The notes beneath the pieces were generated by a model. That model was not told where the DNA came from and did no database searches. It was given only the letters and a program-made list of their open reading frames with translations. From positions 1 through 64,000 of the forward strand of contig JBGOEV010000002.1 in assembly GCA_041538025.1 (NCBI GenBank): DNA of 64,000 bases. The letters run 5' to 3'. How positions within the stretch are numbered: position 1 is the first letter of the stretch; every line of letters begins with the position of its first letter. The DNA comes from Thermosaccharophagus gerlachensis (lineage in GTDB: Bacteria; Armatimonadota; Fervidibacteria; Fervidibacterales; Thermosaccharophagaceae). Below, piece by piece: positions 17,322 to 25,120 of this stretch. The translations under genes and the position numbers were made by a program.

Positions 17322-20285
17322 TTACCGTGGTCTTACAATACAAAACGCCCTTGAGACCCTCCCAAGATCATCCTCCCCTATAACTTCAACGATTGCTACT
17401 TGCAAGTTAACCCCTTTCGGTATCGGTAGCCCAATCGTGTGCATCCCGCGTTTCATTTCTTTCCTTTGGAGCGCAACATAGATAACGCGTCCAGTCAGAG
17501 TGAGCAACCTGATAGTGATGCTCATGTCATTTAGGAGTGTAAATCTGATGCCGATGTTGCCCTTAGTCATCAGTGCTGAAAGCCCAACTATAAGCCCTCT
17601 TAAACTGCTACGCGCCTGCGCCAAAAGCCTAAGCCTGTATGGTTCATTTTGGCGTGGCAGCTTTACATAGCTTTGGTGGCGCATCGATAAAGTTTTCCCA
17701 GTAGCCAAATCTGTAAGCGTTAGGGAAATTGAGGATGGCACAAGGTTTATTTTCTCCCAAGAAAGCACAACATCGCCAAGCGTCGCATCCACAACGATGT
17801 CCCAAAATGCTTTCAAGTTAGGTGGTTGAACCGATACTTCATACGGCGCCATGTAACCGTTGAAGAGTTCCTGAAGCACATAAATGCGTGTTTGTGCCCC
17901 AAGAGGTGACGGTGGTTTCAAAACATCAAGGTGATCGTGTTGCAAGCGCCCCTCTGTGGAGATGCCGAGCATAACTGAATCGCTATAGCCATTGCAGGTT
18001 GCCACAAGCTTTAATCCCCATAGCATTTTTGTGCCATCAAAAACGCAGTCTCGTGACTTAAAGGTGTGTGCTGTAGAGCTCGCTGACCTTTTCTTACGCT
18101 CAGCCCAGAGTGGCGAAGGGAAACGCAAAATCAAATCGCTTGAGATAGCTATCCAAAATGCAGCGAATGGCTGTAGCTCAAAATCAAGGTTAACAGTTGC
18201 GTATTTTCCAACAGCGAACGGGTTCTGTGGCGGGATGTAAATGAACGGTGGCGAAAGGATGAGATTTTTTGTGAGCGCTTCTTCAAATGTCATGCTTATG
18301 CCATCTTTGACCACGAACAATGAGTTTAACTTGACCGGGACTGGAAACGGGTTTCCAACGATGTGCCAAGAAAGCCTCTTATCCTGCGCTTGTAGTGAAA
18401 CATCGTATGGTTGCGTTAAGTCAACCGGTTCTCCCGGGTGCATCAATGTGAGATCGTTCTTGAAGCGTGAAAAGTATCCAACACCTGCTGGCGGCATGGA
18501 AACATTAACGCCTAAAGGTCTGAATGACGCATACCCTTGTTCATCCATGGTTGGGAAGATGTGATACGAGTTTGTGCTATTGTCCCAGCGAGCTGTCATA
18601 ACAGAGCTGTCATTTAAAACGACTCTTGGGTCAGGTGATGTTGTTCCCATCGGTAGCGAAAGCATCCTCACACCCTTTTGCAACAGCTGTGGCGAAATAT
18701 CAAACGAGATAGAAAGTGAGGATTTGTTTCCTGCCTTATCGCTGGCTGAAATTGTGATATTGTGTTTCCCAGCTTTTAATGGTGATGTTGGTTTCACTTT
18801 CAACAACCTTGATTGTGAATCAAATGTAAACTCGCTTGTTGCTAACTTAGCGCCATCAATCGCAACCGATATGGAGGTTTCATCCAAGCCAGCATAGCCA
18901 TAGTCCCTTACTTCAGCGATTAGCATCGGGCGAGGCAAAACTATCTTTTCACCATCAGTTGCCGGGAAGAGAAAACGAATCTCGGGTGGGAGCGAATCTT
19001 TAGTTAAGCGTGCAGCAAGGAAAGTGCCCCACTCGCAGTCCCTGCCGAAATCAAGAGATGTAAGATAGCCCTCTTCAAAGCCCTCTGGCGATGGAAAGTA
19101 AATAGCGATACCGTGTGCATTGTCCACATTGATGTCAAAGCCACTCCTGTGAGCCTCGGCGAGCAATGCACCATTTTCATTTGGACCATGCGCATCAATC
19201 ACTTTTTTCGCTGCGCGCTTAACCGCTTCCTCTGGGAAACGTTGGATCAGCAGTTCGCAAAAGTGATATAAATCGCGATAGATGTTTTCGGAGAACACCT
19301 GCGTAGCCCGTCTTATCTCCTCAACCATGTGCGCATACTTTGGCAAACTTTGCAAGAGCGCTTTTGCAAGTTCACTTATAGCTTCAACAAGCGGTTTGAG
19401 CGACTCTAACCGATACACAGCTATTGTCACCGAGCTCCCAGCACCATTTGTTGGTCTGCCAGGTTCGTATGATTCCATGTAATGCCTGACGAACCTGCAA
19501 AGGAACTCCTCCGTCGGCATATCAGGGTTTGAAACGAGTGTCGCAAGGAAGCGATCATATGGGTAGCCATCGTTTGGCTCTGAGAGTTGAGAAGCTATGA
19601 GATACTTCGCAGCATGCCTCACTTGGTAAGCATTCTCAATCATACTCATTTCGGAGGCATCATAACCGAGCACTTCAATTGGCTTCCCGTCAAGCACTTC
19701 GTTTCTTATCTCAGAGAAGGCTTCCTTCAACTCTGTATTCGACAAGTAGTCGTTGAAGCTGTCGGAAAAGATAATAGCCCTTTTGATTACCTTTGTTCTG
19801 AAAGGACGCACACCAGAACCATGATCTGAGAGTATGAGGAAGTAACGCTGTGCTGGATAATTTTGCACAGCCCATCTCACGAAGTCAACGAGCGAACGCT
19901 TATCTCCCATGTTCACCCAACCGAGGTCGGCAATCATCTGCGAGCGTATTATGTTGTTTGGTGGAACTTCAGGTGATGGGTCTTCATAAGGGTCTTTCGT
20001 AACGAAGTATCGCCTTACACCAACCCAGTTTCCATTTGATGTATCGTAAAATGGTGAGCGTGAAAGCTGTGCAACGATATTCACTTGCTCACTTGAGCCC
20101 ACCTTCTCCATCTCGTTCAAATCCTTGATGAGTGCGCTCTCAAGGTCATTATCACCACACATGTAAACCATTACTGTCCACTTCTTCGTAGCACACATCA
20201 AGTGCATGTCGCAAAACATCAAGACAAGGTAAGAAGCGATGACGATATGAAAGCCGTTTTTGGGAAGCTTTGAACGCTGTGTCAT
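17322..20285 (-). CDS. Secreted clostripain-like (peptidase C11 fold) protein with Ser at the Cys position
   Basis: About 987 residues. An N-terminal hydrophobic stretch (HIVIASYLVLMFCDM) is a signal peptide. Residues about 35-380 are a peptidase C11 caspase-like domain: WTVMVYMCGDNDLE at the start, the catalytic His in LILSDHGSG, and the nucleophile loop, which reads LGYDASEMSMIENAYQ where the family has Asp-Ala-Cys-Leu-Met. The nucleophile is thus Ser, so it is either a pseudo-protease or an altered enzyme. The rest (about 420-985) is beta-rich, including an Ig-like module (SPLKAGKHNITISASDKAGN), consistent with an extracellular protein. ATG 20285 follows GAGGGAAG; GTG 20300 overlaps the preceding stop and is an alternative. 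Confidence 0.8.
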   Translation of the reverse strand: MTQRSKLPKNGFHIVIASYLVLMFCDMHLMCATKKWTVMVYMCGDNDLESALIKDLNEMEKVGSSEQVNIVAQLSRSPFYDTSNGNWVGVRRYFVTKDPYEDPSPEVPPNNIIRSQMIADLGWVNMGDKRSLVDFVRWAVQNYPAQRYFLILSDHGSGVRPFRTKVIKRAIIFSDSFNDYLSNTELKEAFSEIRNEVLDGKPIEVLGYDASEMSMIENAYQVRHAAKYLIASQLSEPNDGYPYDRFLATLVSNPDMPTEEFLCRFVRHYMESYEPGRPTNGAGSSVTIAVYRLESLKPLVEAISELAKALLQSLPKYAHMVEEIRRATQVFSENIYRDLYHFCELLIQRFPEEAVKRAAKKVIDAHGPNENGALLAEAHRSGFDINVDNAHGIAIYFPSPEGFEEGYLTSLDFGRDCEWGTFLAARLTKDSLPPEIRFLFPATDGEKIVLPRPMLIAEVRDYGYAGLDETSISVAIDGAKLATSEFTFDSQSRLLKVKPTSPLKAGKHNITISASDKAGNKSSLSISFDISPQLLQKGVRMLSLPMGTTSPDPRVVLNDSSVMTARWDNSTNSYHIFPTMDEQGYASFRPLGVNVSMPPAGVGYFSRFKNDLTLMHPGEPVDLTQPYDVSLQAQDKRLSWHIVGNPFPVPVKLNSLFVVKDGISMTFEEALTKNLILSPPFIYIPPQNPFAVGKYATVNLDFELQPFAAFWIAISSDLILRFPSPLWAERKKRSASSTAHTFKSRDCVFDGTKMLWGLKLVATCNGYSDSVMLGISTEGRLQHDHLDVLKPPSPLGAQTRIYVLQELFNGYMAPYEVSVQPPNLKAFWDIVVDATLGDVVLSWEKINLVPSSISLTLTDLATGKTLSMRHQSYVKLPRQNEPYRLRLLAQARSSLRGLIVGLSALMTKGNIGIRFTLLNDMSITIRLLTLTGRVIYVALQRKEMKRGMHTIGLPIPKGVNLQVAIVEVIGEDDLGRVSRAFCIVRPR

Positions 20286-20296
20286 ATTTACTTCCC

Positions 20297-20566
20297 TCAC
20301 ACTGCCTTCAGCTTAACAAGCCAATTGAGCAATTGCTCAACTGCGTCTTCAACTTGGTCTATTCGGCTTGAGAGCGAAAACAGCGTTTCCGCATAAGTCC
20401 TTATGCACATCCTCTTTATTGTCTCAAGGTGCTCCGTCAGTTTAAGCAAGCACTCAAGTTGCCCTTGGAAGTCATCTTCTTCAATCATCTTACCCATATG
20501 CCTTGCCTCATTTTCAATTGCTTGTAGCAACCTTATGATACGCTGTTTCCTATGCTCAATATGCAA
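20297..20566 (-). CDS. Small helical protein resembling the CsoR/RcnR repressor fold, without metal ligands
   Basis: An 89-residue, all-helical protein. Its first half, RIIRLLQAIE then GKMIEEDDF, resembles helix 1-2 of CsoR/RcnR/FrmR repressors (RL..IEGQ...I.RMIEED.Y). The Cys that follows this motif in metal sensors is Gln here, and the later His and Cys ligands are not visible, so metal sensing is unlikely. The second half is a heptad-like helix (IDQVEDAVEQLLNWLVKL), which could instead mean a simple coiled-coil protein. It sits between egsA and the clostripain-like gene, almost abutting the latter, so it is probably in their operon. Function uncertain. Confidence 0.6.
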   Translation of the reverse strand: MHIEHRKQRIIRLLQAIENEARHMGKMIEEDDFQGQLECLLKLTEHLETIKRMCIRTYAETLFSLSSRIDQVEDAVEQLLNWLVKLKAV

Positions 20567-20598
20567 TTCAACTCACCCCTCTTGGAATGCAAGTTGTT

Positions 20599-21948
20599 TC
20601 AGCCCGCTATCTGGGAGCGCTGGATTAAATTCTCCAGCTCATCAGGGAGTATGCAGAGCTCGTTTGCGAGGTCTAAAACAGTGTATCTTGAACGGATTGT
20701 GTGCGCAAGCCTGATTGCTTCCTTAAATTCCTCAACATCAATTTTGAGCTCCCAAACCGTTGTAGGTGCACCAGCACTATGTAGTAACCTGCGCAGTTCA
20801 TTTTGACTGCGCAGCAGTGGGCGTAATTTGGAGAAAAGTTCATCCCACACCTCTATGATCTTCCTCAACCTCATTTCAAGCTCGTCTTTTGACTTTGGAT
20901 ACTTCTTGGCAAATTGCTCGGCTACCGCTTCGCTTGCATTCCCAAAGAAGCCTTGTAGACTTTGCATCCACTCCTCAATGCTCTTATAGCGATTTGCAAG
21001 TAGAGCTACATCCAATTCGGATGCATTAACCTCAAGCAACCTCTCGTAAAGCGATGCTGAAAAGAGCGTTGCAACACCAACTTGAGCGCCGTGGAGCTGT
21101 TTCTTCCTACCCGTGGTGTGAGAATGCATATCAAGTGCATGTGAGATGAGATGTTCACCTCCTGAGACAGGGGTTGAGCTACCTGCTATAGTCATGACTA
21201 TACCTGAAAGGCATAGCGCTTCCATGAGCATCCTGATCGCATTTGGTTCTCGCAATTTAAGCGAGCTTGCAGCGCTCGCACAAAGCTGTTCCGATTGGGA
21301 CAGCAGGTCTATGCAGAAATTGCAGAAGTGTTCCCCAAACAAAACATGCGAAAGCATCCAGTCAGCGTTTGAGACGGGCTTTGAGAGCGCATCACCAAGA
21401 CCAGCTGCTATCAGCTCATAAGGGGCATTGCATAAAACATTTAAGTCAGCAAGCACAAAAAGTGGTGGGTTTCCCGGAAGCGTTGCCTTTAAACCATTGA
21501 TCGTAATGGCAACTATTGAAGACGTATAGCCGTTCATTGATGGAGCTGTTGCTACAACACCATACGGTTGGTTCATCTTTGTGCTCACAAGCTTAGTTAT
21601 ATCGTTGATCGTTCCAGAGCCAACAGCGATCCAGAAATTTCCATGCGGGCTCGCAAGCGAGAGGACTTCGTCACATACTTTTTCATCAGCTTCCGTGTCA
21701 GCGTCAAGTATAATCTCATGCAGTAATACACCATGGGAACGCAACAGGTGCGCTACATCTTTGCCACATACATCATATGTGATGCTGTCAGCAAGCAGGT
21801 TACATGCTTCCCTCATCCCGTTTCGTTGGCATAGTTCATAAACTGCATCAATTGCGCCCTCAGCTATCAGCACCTCTCTTGTTGGAACGAAATGCGTTTT
21901 ACCACAAGTGCATTCAAAGCTTTTGCCAAGCAGATCAAATTGCTCCAT
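20599..21948 (-). CDS. egsA: sn-Glycerol-1-phosphate dehydrogenase (AraM/EgsA family)
   Basis: A 449-residue member of the iron-alcohol-dehydrogenase/dehydroquinate synthase fold. The opening CTCGKTHFVPTREV is typical of AraM; VGSGTINDITK binds NAD(P); zinc or nickel ligands are offered by GLGDALSKP, GGEHLISHALDM and HGAQVGVA. The enzyme reduces dihydroxyacetone phosphate to glycerol-1-phosphate, the archaeal lipid stereoisomer; in Bacillus AraM serves a heptaprenylglyceryl phosphate pathway. About 90 C-terminal residues beyond the catalytic core are helical. No geranylgeranylglyceryl phosphate synthase is adjacent. The gene diverges from lgt. Confidence 0.9.
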   Translation of the reverse strand: MEQFDLLGKSFECTCGKTHFVPTREVLIAEGAIDAVYELCQRNGMREACNLLADSITYDVCGKDVAHLLRSHGVLLHEIILDADTEADEKVCDEVLSLASPHGNFWIAVGSGTINDITKLVSTKMNQPYGVVATAPSMNGYTSSIVAITINGLKATLPGNPPLFVLADLNVLCNAPYELIAAGLGDALSKPVSNADWMLSHVLFGEHFCNFCIDLLSQSEQLCASAASSLKLREPNAIRMLMEALCLSGIVMTIAGSSTPVSGGEHLISHALDMHSHTTGRKKQLHGAQVGVATLFSASLYERLLEVNASELDVALLANRYKSIEEWMQSLQGFFGNASEAVAEQFAKKYPKSKDELEMRLRKIIEVWDELFSKLRPLLRSQNELRRLLHSAGAPTTVWELKIDVEEFKEAIRLAHTIRSRYTVLDLANELCILPDELENLIQRSQIAG

Positions 21949-22010
21949 TAAATATCACCACCACCTAAGTTGATGACACGAGTTGATGTTTTCTTCGTCC
22001 AACTCTACGA

Positions 22011-22019
22011 TGATATAAT
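22011..22019 (+). promoter_or_regulatory. Extended -10 promoter for lgt
   Basis: TGATATAAT fits the extended -10 consensus TGnTATAAT exactly, which can work without a good -35 box. The expected transcription start is about 22026, some 30 bases before the lgt ATG, in the 109-base gap shared with divergent egsA. Confidence 0.6.
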
Positions 22020-22057
22020 CGTTCTACTGGAAAGCTACTACAGTGAAGTGGTGTCAA

Positions 22058-22804
22058 ATGCACCCAGTGCTAATCCGCATTGGTTCATTTGAGCTTCGCG
22101 CATATGGTATTTGCATAGCTCTCGGTTTGCTTGTTGGTTTAATATGGTCAGAACGTGAGTTTAAGAATCGCGGGCTACCACCTGACCTCTTGAGCACAGC
22201 TGCCCTTTCAGTTGTGCCAATAGGAGTTGTTTGTGCGCGTCTCCTATATGTTGCACTCAACTTGGGTGAGTTTTCTTCCCATCCGTTAAGTGCTTTAAAT
22301 CTGCGTAGTGGTGGCTTATCTCTTTTTGGGGCGCTTGGTGGTGGCATACTCGCCTTAGCTTTGATTTGCAGAGTTTACAACGTTGAGTTCTGGCGTGTTG
22401 GAGACGCGCTCTCACAAGGTTATATGTTGGCTTACGCCATTGGGCGAATTGGATGCTTTCTAAACGGTTGTTGTTTCGGCTTACCTACAAAGCTTCCCAT
22501 TGGTGTTCGTTACTACAGCGAGCATGGTGTGCTAATGCCACCTTCTCACCCAGTGCCACTATATGAAGCACTTGGTGCGCTTATCACTTTTATCCTACTG
22601 AGGTGGGTGCGAAAAAGAGAGAGCTTTTCGGGCAAGGAGATGCTCATCGGTTTGATCTTTCATCTGCTCATACGCTTCTTCAATGAGTTCCTGCGTAAAG
22701 GCGTTTCCGCTAAAGTTGCTTTATTTGGTTTAACGCAAGCTCAGGTGGCATGCATTGTCGGCATAATATTGTTGCTCTGGATATACCTGAGGAGGGCAAG
22801 TTGA
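22058..22804 (+). CDS. lgt: Prolipoprotein diacylglyceryl transferase Lgt
   Basis: An integral membrane enzyme of about 248 residues with roughly seven membrane segments. It begins MHPVLIRIGSFELRAYG, the usual Lgt start. The signature region reads AYAIGRIGCFLNGCCFG, followed by PSHPVPLYEALGA. It transfers diacylglycerol from phosphatidylglycerol to the lipobox cysteine of prolipoproteins on the periplasmic face. An in-frame GTG at 22043 would add five residues but spoils the family N-terminus. The stop codon overlaps the start of a small downstream ORF. Confidence 0.95.
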   Translation: MHPVLIRIGSFELRAYGICIALGLLVGLIWSEREFKNRGLPPDLLSTAALSVVPIGVVCARLLYVALNLGEFSSHPLSALNLRSGGLSLFGALGGGILALALICRVYNVEFWRVGDALSQGYMLAYAIGRIGCFLNGCCFGLPTKLPIGVRYYSEHGVLMPPSHPVPLYEALGALITFILLRWVRKRESFSGKEMLIGLIFHLLIRFFNEFLRKGVSAKVALFGLTQAQVACIVGIILLLWIYLRRAS

Positions 22805-23037
22805 TGCGTGGTGACTATAGGCACTCTGTCATGCTGAGGAAGTGCATGAGGATGCGCATTGAGCGTTACAGGTGGGAGCTGTTGCGTAAGGCGCTACCAT
22901 CTTTGCGCTCTTTGCAATCCAGAGATTGGAGAAGGCGGATAAGGAATATCGTTTTGCAACCGCCAGTAGATGCATCACTGCTTTGGATATATCTTTACTC
23001 ACGCCGTAGGATAGGAAGAGGATACAGCAAGCGGTAA
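22804..23037 (+). CDS. Small, very basic hypothetical protein coupled to lgt
   Basis: A 77-residue ORF whose ATG overlaps the lgt stop (TGATG) and has GGAGGGCAAG seven bases upstream, so translation by coupling is plausible. It is rich in Arg (segments such as SRDWRRRIRN and SRRRIGRGYSKR), with a single short hydrophobic patch (ASLLWIYLY) and no membrane segment long enough to cross. I do not recognise a family. The composition would suit a nucleic-acid or ribosome binding protein, or a membrane-surface peptide; either is a guess. The stop lies directly before the convergent URO-D family gene. Confidence 0.5.
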   Translation: MRGDYRHSVMLRKCMRMRIERYRWELLRKALPSLRSLQSRDWRRRIRNIVLQPPVDASLLWIYLYSRRRIGRGYSKR

Positions 23038-23038
23038 T

Positions 23039-24109
23039 TTAAGCTGATGCCATTTGCTCAGCGAGCTCAACAAGCTTGAGGAAGTTTGTTGCAGCTTTCT
23101 CACCGTATGTGCCAGAGGCAGTCCCACTCAATACAAATCCGTCAGGACCTGCAACGCTAATCAACTCCTTACCTATGGCGAGCACCTCTTCTGGTTCTTT
23201 CTTGTTGAGCACCTCCATGTCATCCATGTTACCTACGATGCAAACTTTTCCTTTCAGTATTCTCTTCGCTTCAACCATATTGCAGTCGCCCCATGGTGGT
23301 GCCTCAAGCGGGTCAAGAGCATCAACACCTATGTCAATGATTGCTTCAAGGTAGCGCATTATTGGACCGTGATTGTGATAGTATGCGATGGCTCCATAGT
23401 CATGAATCAACTTCACAAGCTGTTTATCAAATTGGCGGACAAGTATATCAAAAGCTTTCGGACCAAGTTGAACTGATGCGTATTCACCACCGACTATTCT
23501 AAAGCCATCTACAGAGCCAGCTTTACAAACTCTTTCAACGAACATCATGAGGCGTTCGTTTGCTACCTTTACAAGTTCAATCATTGCATTGGGTGCGTCA
23601 GCCCAAAGAAGACAAAAGTCATGCGGTGAGAACCATTCGGCAGGGAAGCAGATAGCATTTGGTAGCCCAAAAAGCACTATACCGTTTTCGCCGATGTAAT
23701 CCTTCCACCAGTTGTAATCAGCCAACGCTGATTTAAGCTCTTCATCTGTTGGAGGCTCGTAAGGTATTGAAAGGAGCTTCTCAACATCCTCTGGAAGCTT
23801 ACATGGGAACTCAATCGTTGCCCTTGTTATGCCCGTTGATTTTATCACTCGCCTCAGTTTCCCCTTTTTCGTGTAGTAAGTTATGATGGTTAAAGCGCCA
23901 TCTGTTTCAACATCAAACTTCACTGCGCTCCCAATAAAGCAGTTGCAAGCACTCCCAGCATAAATGATGATGTCGGTGCGCTCAATGAGAAGCTTTGCAA
24001 GCTCACTTTCTCTGTTCAACTTCCCAAGTGATTGTGGCGAGACTGGCACCCTATCTGGAGTCCCACAGGAGAAAGCACATAGAAGACGTTCTCGTGAAGT
24101 CATATGCAT
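23039..24109 (-). CDS. Uroporphyrinogen decarboxylase (URO-D) superfamily protein
   Basis: About 356 residues with the URO-D/methyltransferase TIM-barrel: MTSRERLLCAFSCGTPDRVPV opens in the family style, and the C-terminal half has YYHNHGPIMRYL, GVDALDPLEAPPWGD and KVCIVGNMDD, as in the MtaA/MtbA-like branch. These proteins are numerous in Armatimonadota and most are not heme enzymes; they are likely methyl or one-carbon transferases of unknown substrate. Start uncertain among TTG 24130, ATG 24109 and ATG 24103; GCGAGGAAAC precedes 24109. It begins about 45 bases after tadA ends. Confidence 0.8.
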   Translation of the reverse strand: MHMTSRERLLCAFSCGTPDRVPVSPQSLGKLNRESELAKLLIERTDIIIYAGSACNCFIGSAVKFDVETDGALTIITYYTKKGKLRRVIKSTGITRATIEFPCKLPEDVEKLLSIPYEPPTDEELKSALADYNWWKDYIGENGIVLFGLPNAICFPAEWFSPHDFCLLWADAPNAMIELVKVANERLMMFVERVCKAGSVDGFRIVGGEYASVQLGPKAFDILVRQFDKQLVKLIHDYGAIAYYHNHGPIMRYLEAIIDIGVDALDPLEAPPWGDCNMVEAKRILKGKVCIVGNMDDMEVLNKKEPEEVLAIGKELISVAGPDGFVLSGTASGTYGEKAATNFLKLVELAEQMASA

Positions 24110-24153
24110 GTTTCCTCGCCAAGTTTTCAAAATTTGAAAAAGCTCTAACCTAC

Positions 24154-24624
24154 TTACCGTCTTTCTTCAAAGAAGCGTTTCAACAGCGCAGCGCATTCTT
24201 CCTCCAGCAAACCACCAACCACAGCGACAGTTCCTTCAAACGGACGTATGCCAAATATGTTTATGACTGAACCTGCTGCACCTGCCTTTTGATCAAACGC
24301 ACCAAACACAACCCTCTTTATCCTCGCTTGTATAATTGCCCCAGCGCACATTGGGCATGGCTCAAGCGTCACATAGAGTGTTACATCGTTGAGACGCCAA
24401 TCACCAACCGCTTTTGCGGACGCTTCAATAACGAGCATCTCCGCGTGTGCTATAGGGGATTTGAGATGCTCACGCATGTTATGTGCTTTGGCGATAACTT
24501 CACCATTGCGGACTGCAACAGCGCCTACTGGAACTTCACCAGCTTCAAAAGCTTTCGTTGCTTCTTCAAGCGCCATGAGCATAAATGTCACATCTTCATC
24601 GGAGAAGATGGGGTGAATGCTCAT
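24154..24624 (-). CDS. tadA: tRNA-specific adenosine deaminase TadA
   Basis: A 156-residue cytidine/deoxycytidylate deaminase-fold protein. The zinc site is complete: HAEMLVIE (His and the proton-shuttling Glu) and EPCPMCAGAI (two Cys). The bacterial enzyme converts A34 to inosine in tRNA-Arg(ACG), letting it read CGU, CGC and CGA. Here the gene for exactly that tRNA lies about 240 bases upstream on the same strand, so enzyme and substrate may share a transcript. The ATG follows GGTGAGACTCC. Confidence 0.93.
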   Translation of the reverse strand: MSIHPIFSDEDVTFMLMALEEATKAFEAGEVPVGAVAVRNGEVIAKAHNMREHLKSPIAHAEMLVIEASAKAVGDWRLNDVTLYVTLEPCPMCAGAIIQARIKRVVFGAFDQKAGAAGSVINIFGIRPFEGTVAVVGGLLEEECAALLKRFFEERR

Positions 24625-24671
24625 GGAGTCTCACCAACAAGGAAGCTGATGCAAGAATTAATTTCACACAG

Positions 24672-24744
24672 TGCCCCTGCCCGGACTCGAACCGGGACTT
24701 GCGGCTTAGGAGGCCGCCGCTCTGTCCTCTTGAGCTACAGGGGC
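24672..24744 (-). tRNA. tRNA-Arg (CCT anticodon)
   Basis: Cloverleaf on the minus strand: acceptor GCCCCTG pairs with CAGGGGC, the D stem follows TAGCTCAAGAGGAC, the anticodon loop is CTCCTAA, and the T arm has GGTTCGAGTCC. The anticodon CCT reads AGG. The 3' CCA is not encoded. It is the cluster member nearest to tadA, which ends about 50 bases downstream. Confidence 0.95.
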
Positions 24745-24777
24745 ATTGTTGATCACTTGTTAAAACCACTCTATCAG

Positions 24778-24851
24778 TGCGCCCGGCGCGATTCGAACGC
24801 GCGACACCTGGCTCCGGAGGCCAGCGCTCTGTCCTGCTGAGCTACGGGCGC
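24778..24851 (-). tRNA. tRNA-Arg (CCG anticodon)
   Basis: Acceptor stem GCGCCCG pairs with CGGGCGC, the anticodon loop is CTCCGGA and the T loop has GTTCGAATC. It reads CGG. CCA is not encoded. Six bases separate it from the CCA of the preceding tRNA-Arg(ACG). Confidence 0.95.
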
Positions 24852-24860
24852 ATCATTTGG

Positions 24861-24935
24861 CGCGCCCGGAGGGATTCGAACCCCCGACCCCGGGATCCGT
24901 AGTCCCGTGCTCTATTCCAGCTGAGCTACGGGCGC
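24861..24935 (-). tRNA. tRNA-Arg (ACG anticodon), substrate of TadA
   Basis: Acceptor GCGCCCG with CGGGCGC and a G discriminator, then an encoded CCA (24858-24860). The anticodon loop is CTACGGA, so the first anticodon base is A, to be changed to inosine by TadA. The gene for that enzyme follows downstream on the same strand. Confidence 0.95.
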
Positions 24936-24965
24936 GCTTTTAAAAGTCGCTTTCAAAGTTAGTGG

Positions 24966-25057
24966 CGGAGGGACCGGGATTCGAACCCGGGAGGGAGGCT
25001 TCATAACCCCCCTACGGCTTAGCAGGCCGCCGCCTTAGCCACTCGGCGCATCCCTCC
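24966..25057 (-). tRNA. tRNA-Ser (GCT anticodon)
   Basis: A 92-base tRNA with the long variable arm of class II tRNAs. Acceptor GGAGGGA pairs with TCCCTCC, the anticodon loop is CTGCTAA, and the discriminator is G followed by an encoded CCA (24963-24965). It reads AGC and AGU. It is the first of four tRNAs in a row on the minus strand. Confidence 0.95.
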
Positions 25058-25120
25058 GCATGCCAATTTCAATTTTAACACTCATTCGCAATATCGTAAA
25101 GGGCGATAAAGCAGTGCCTC

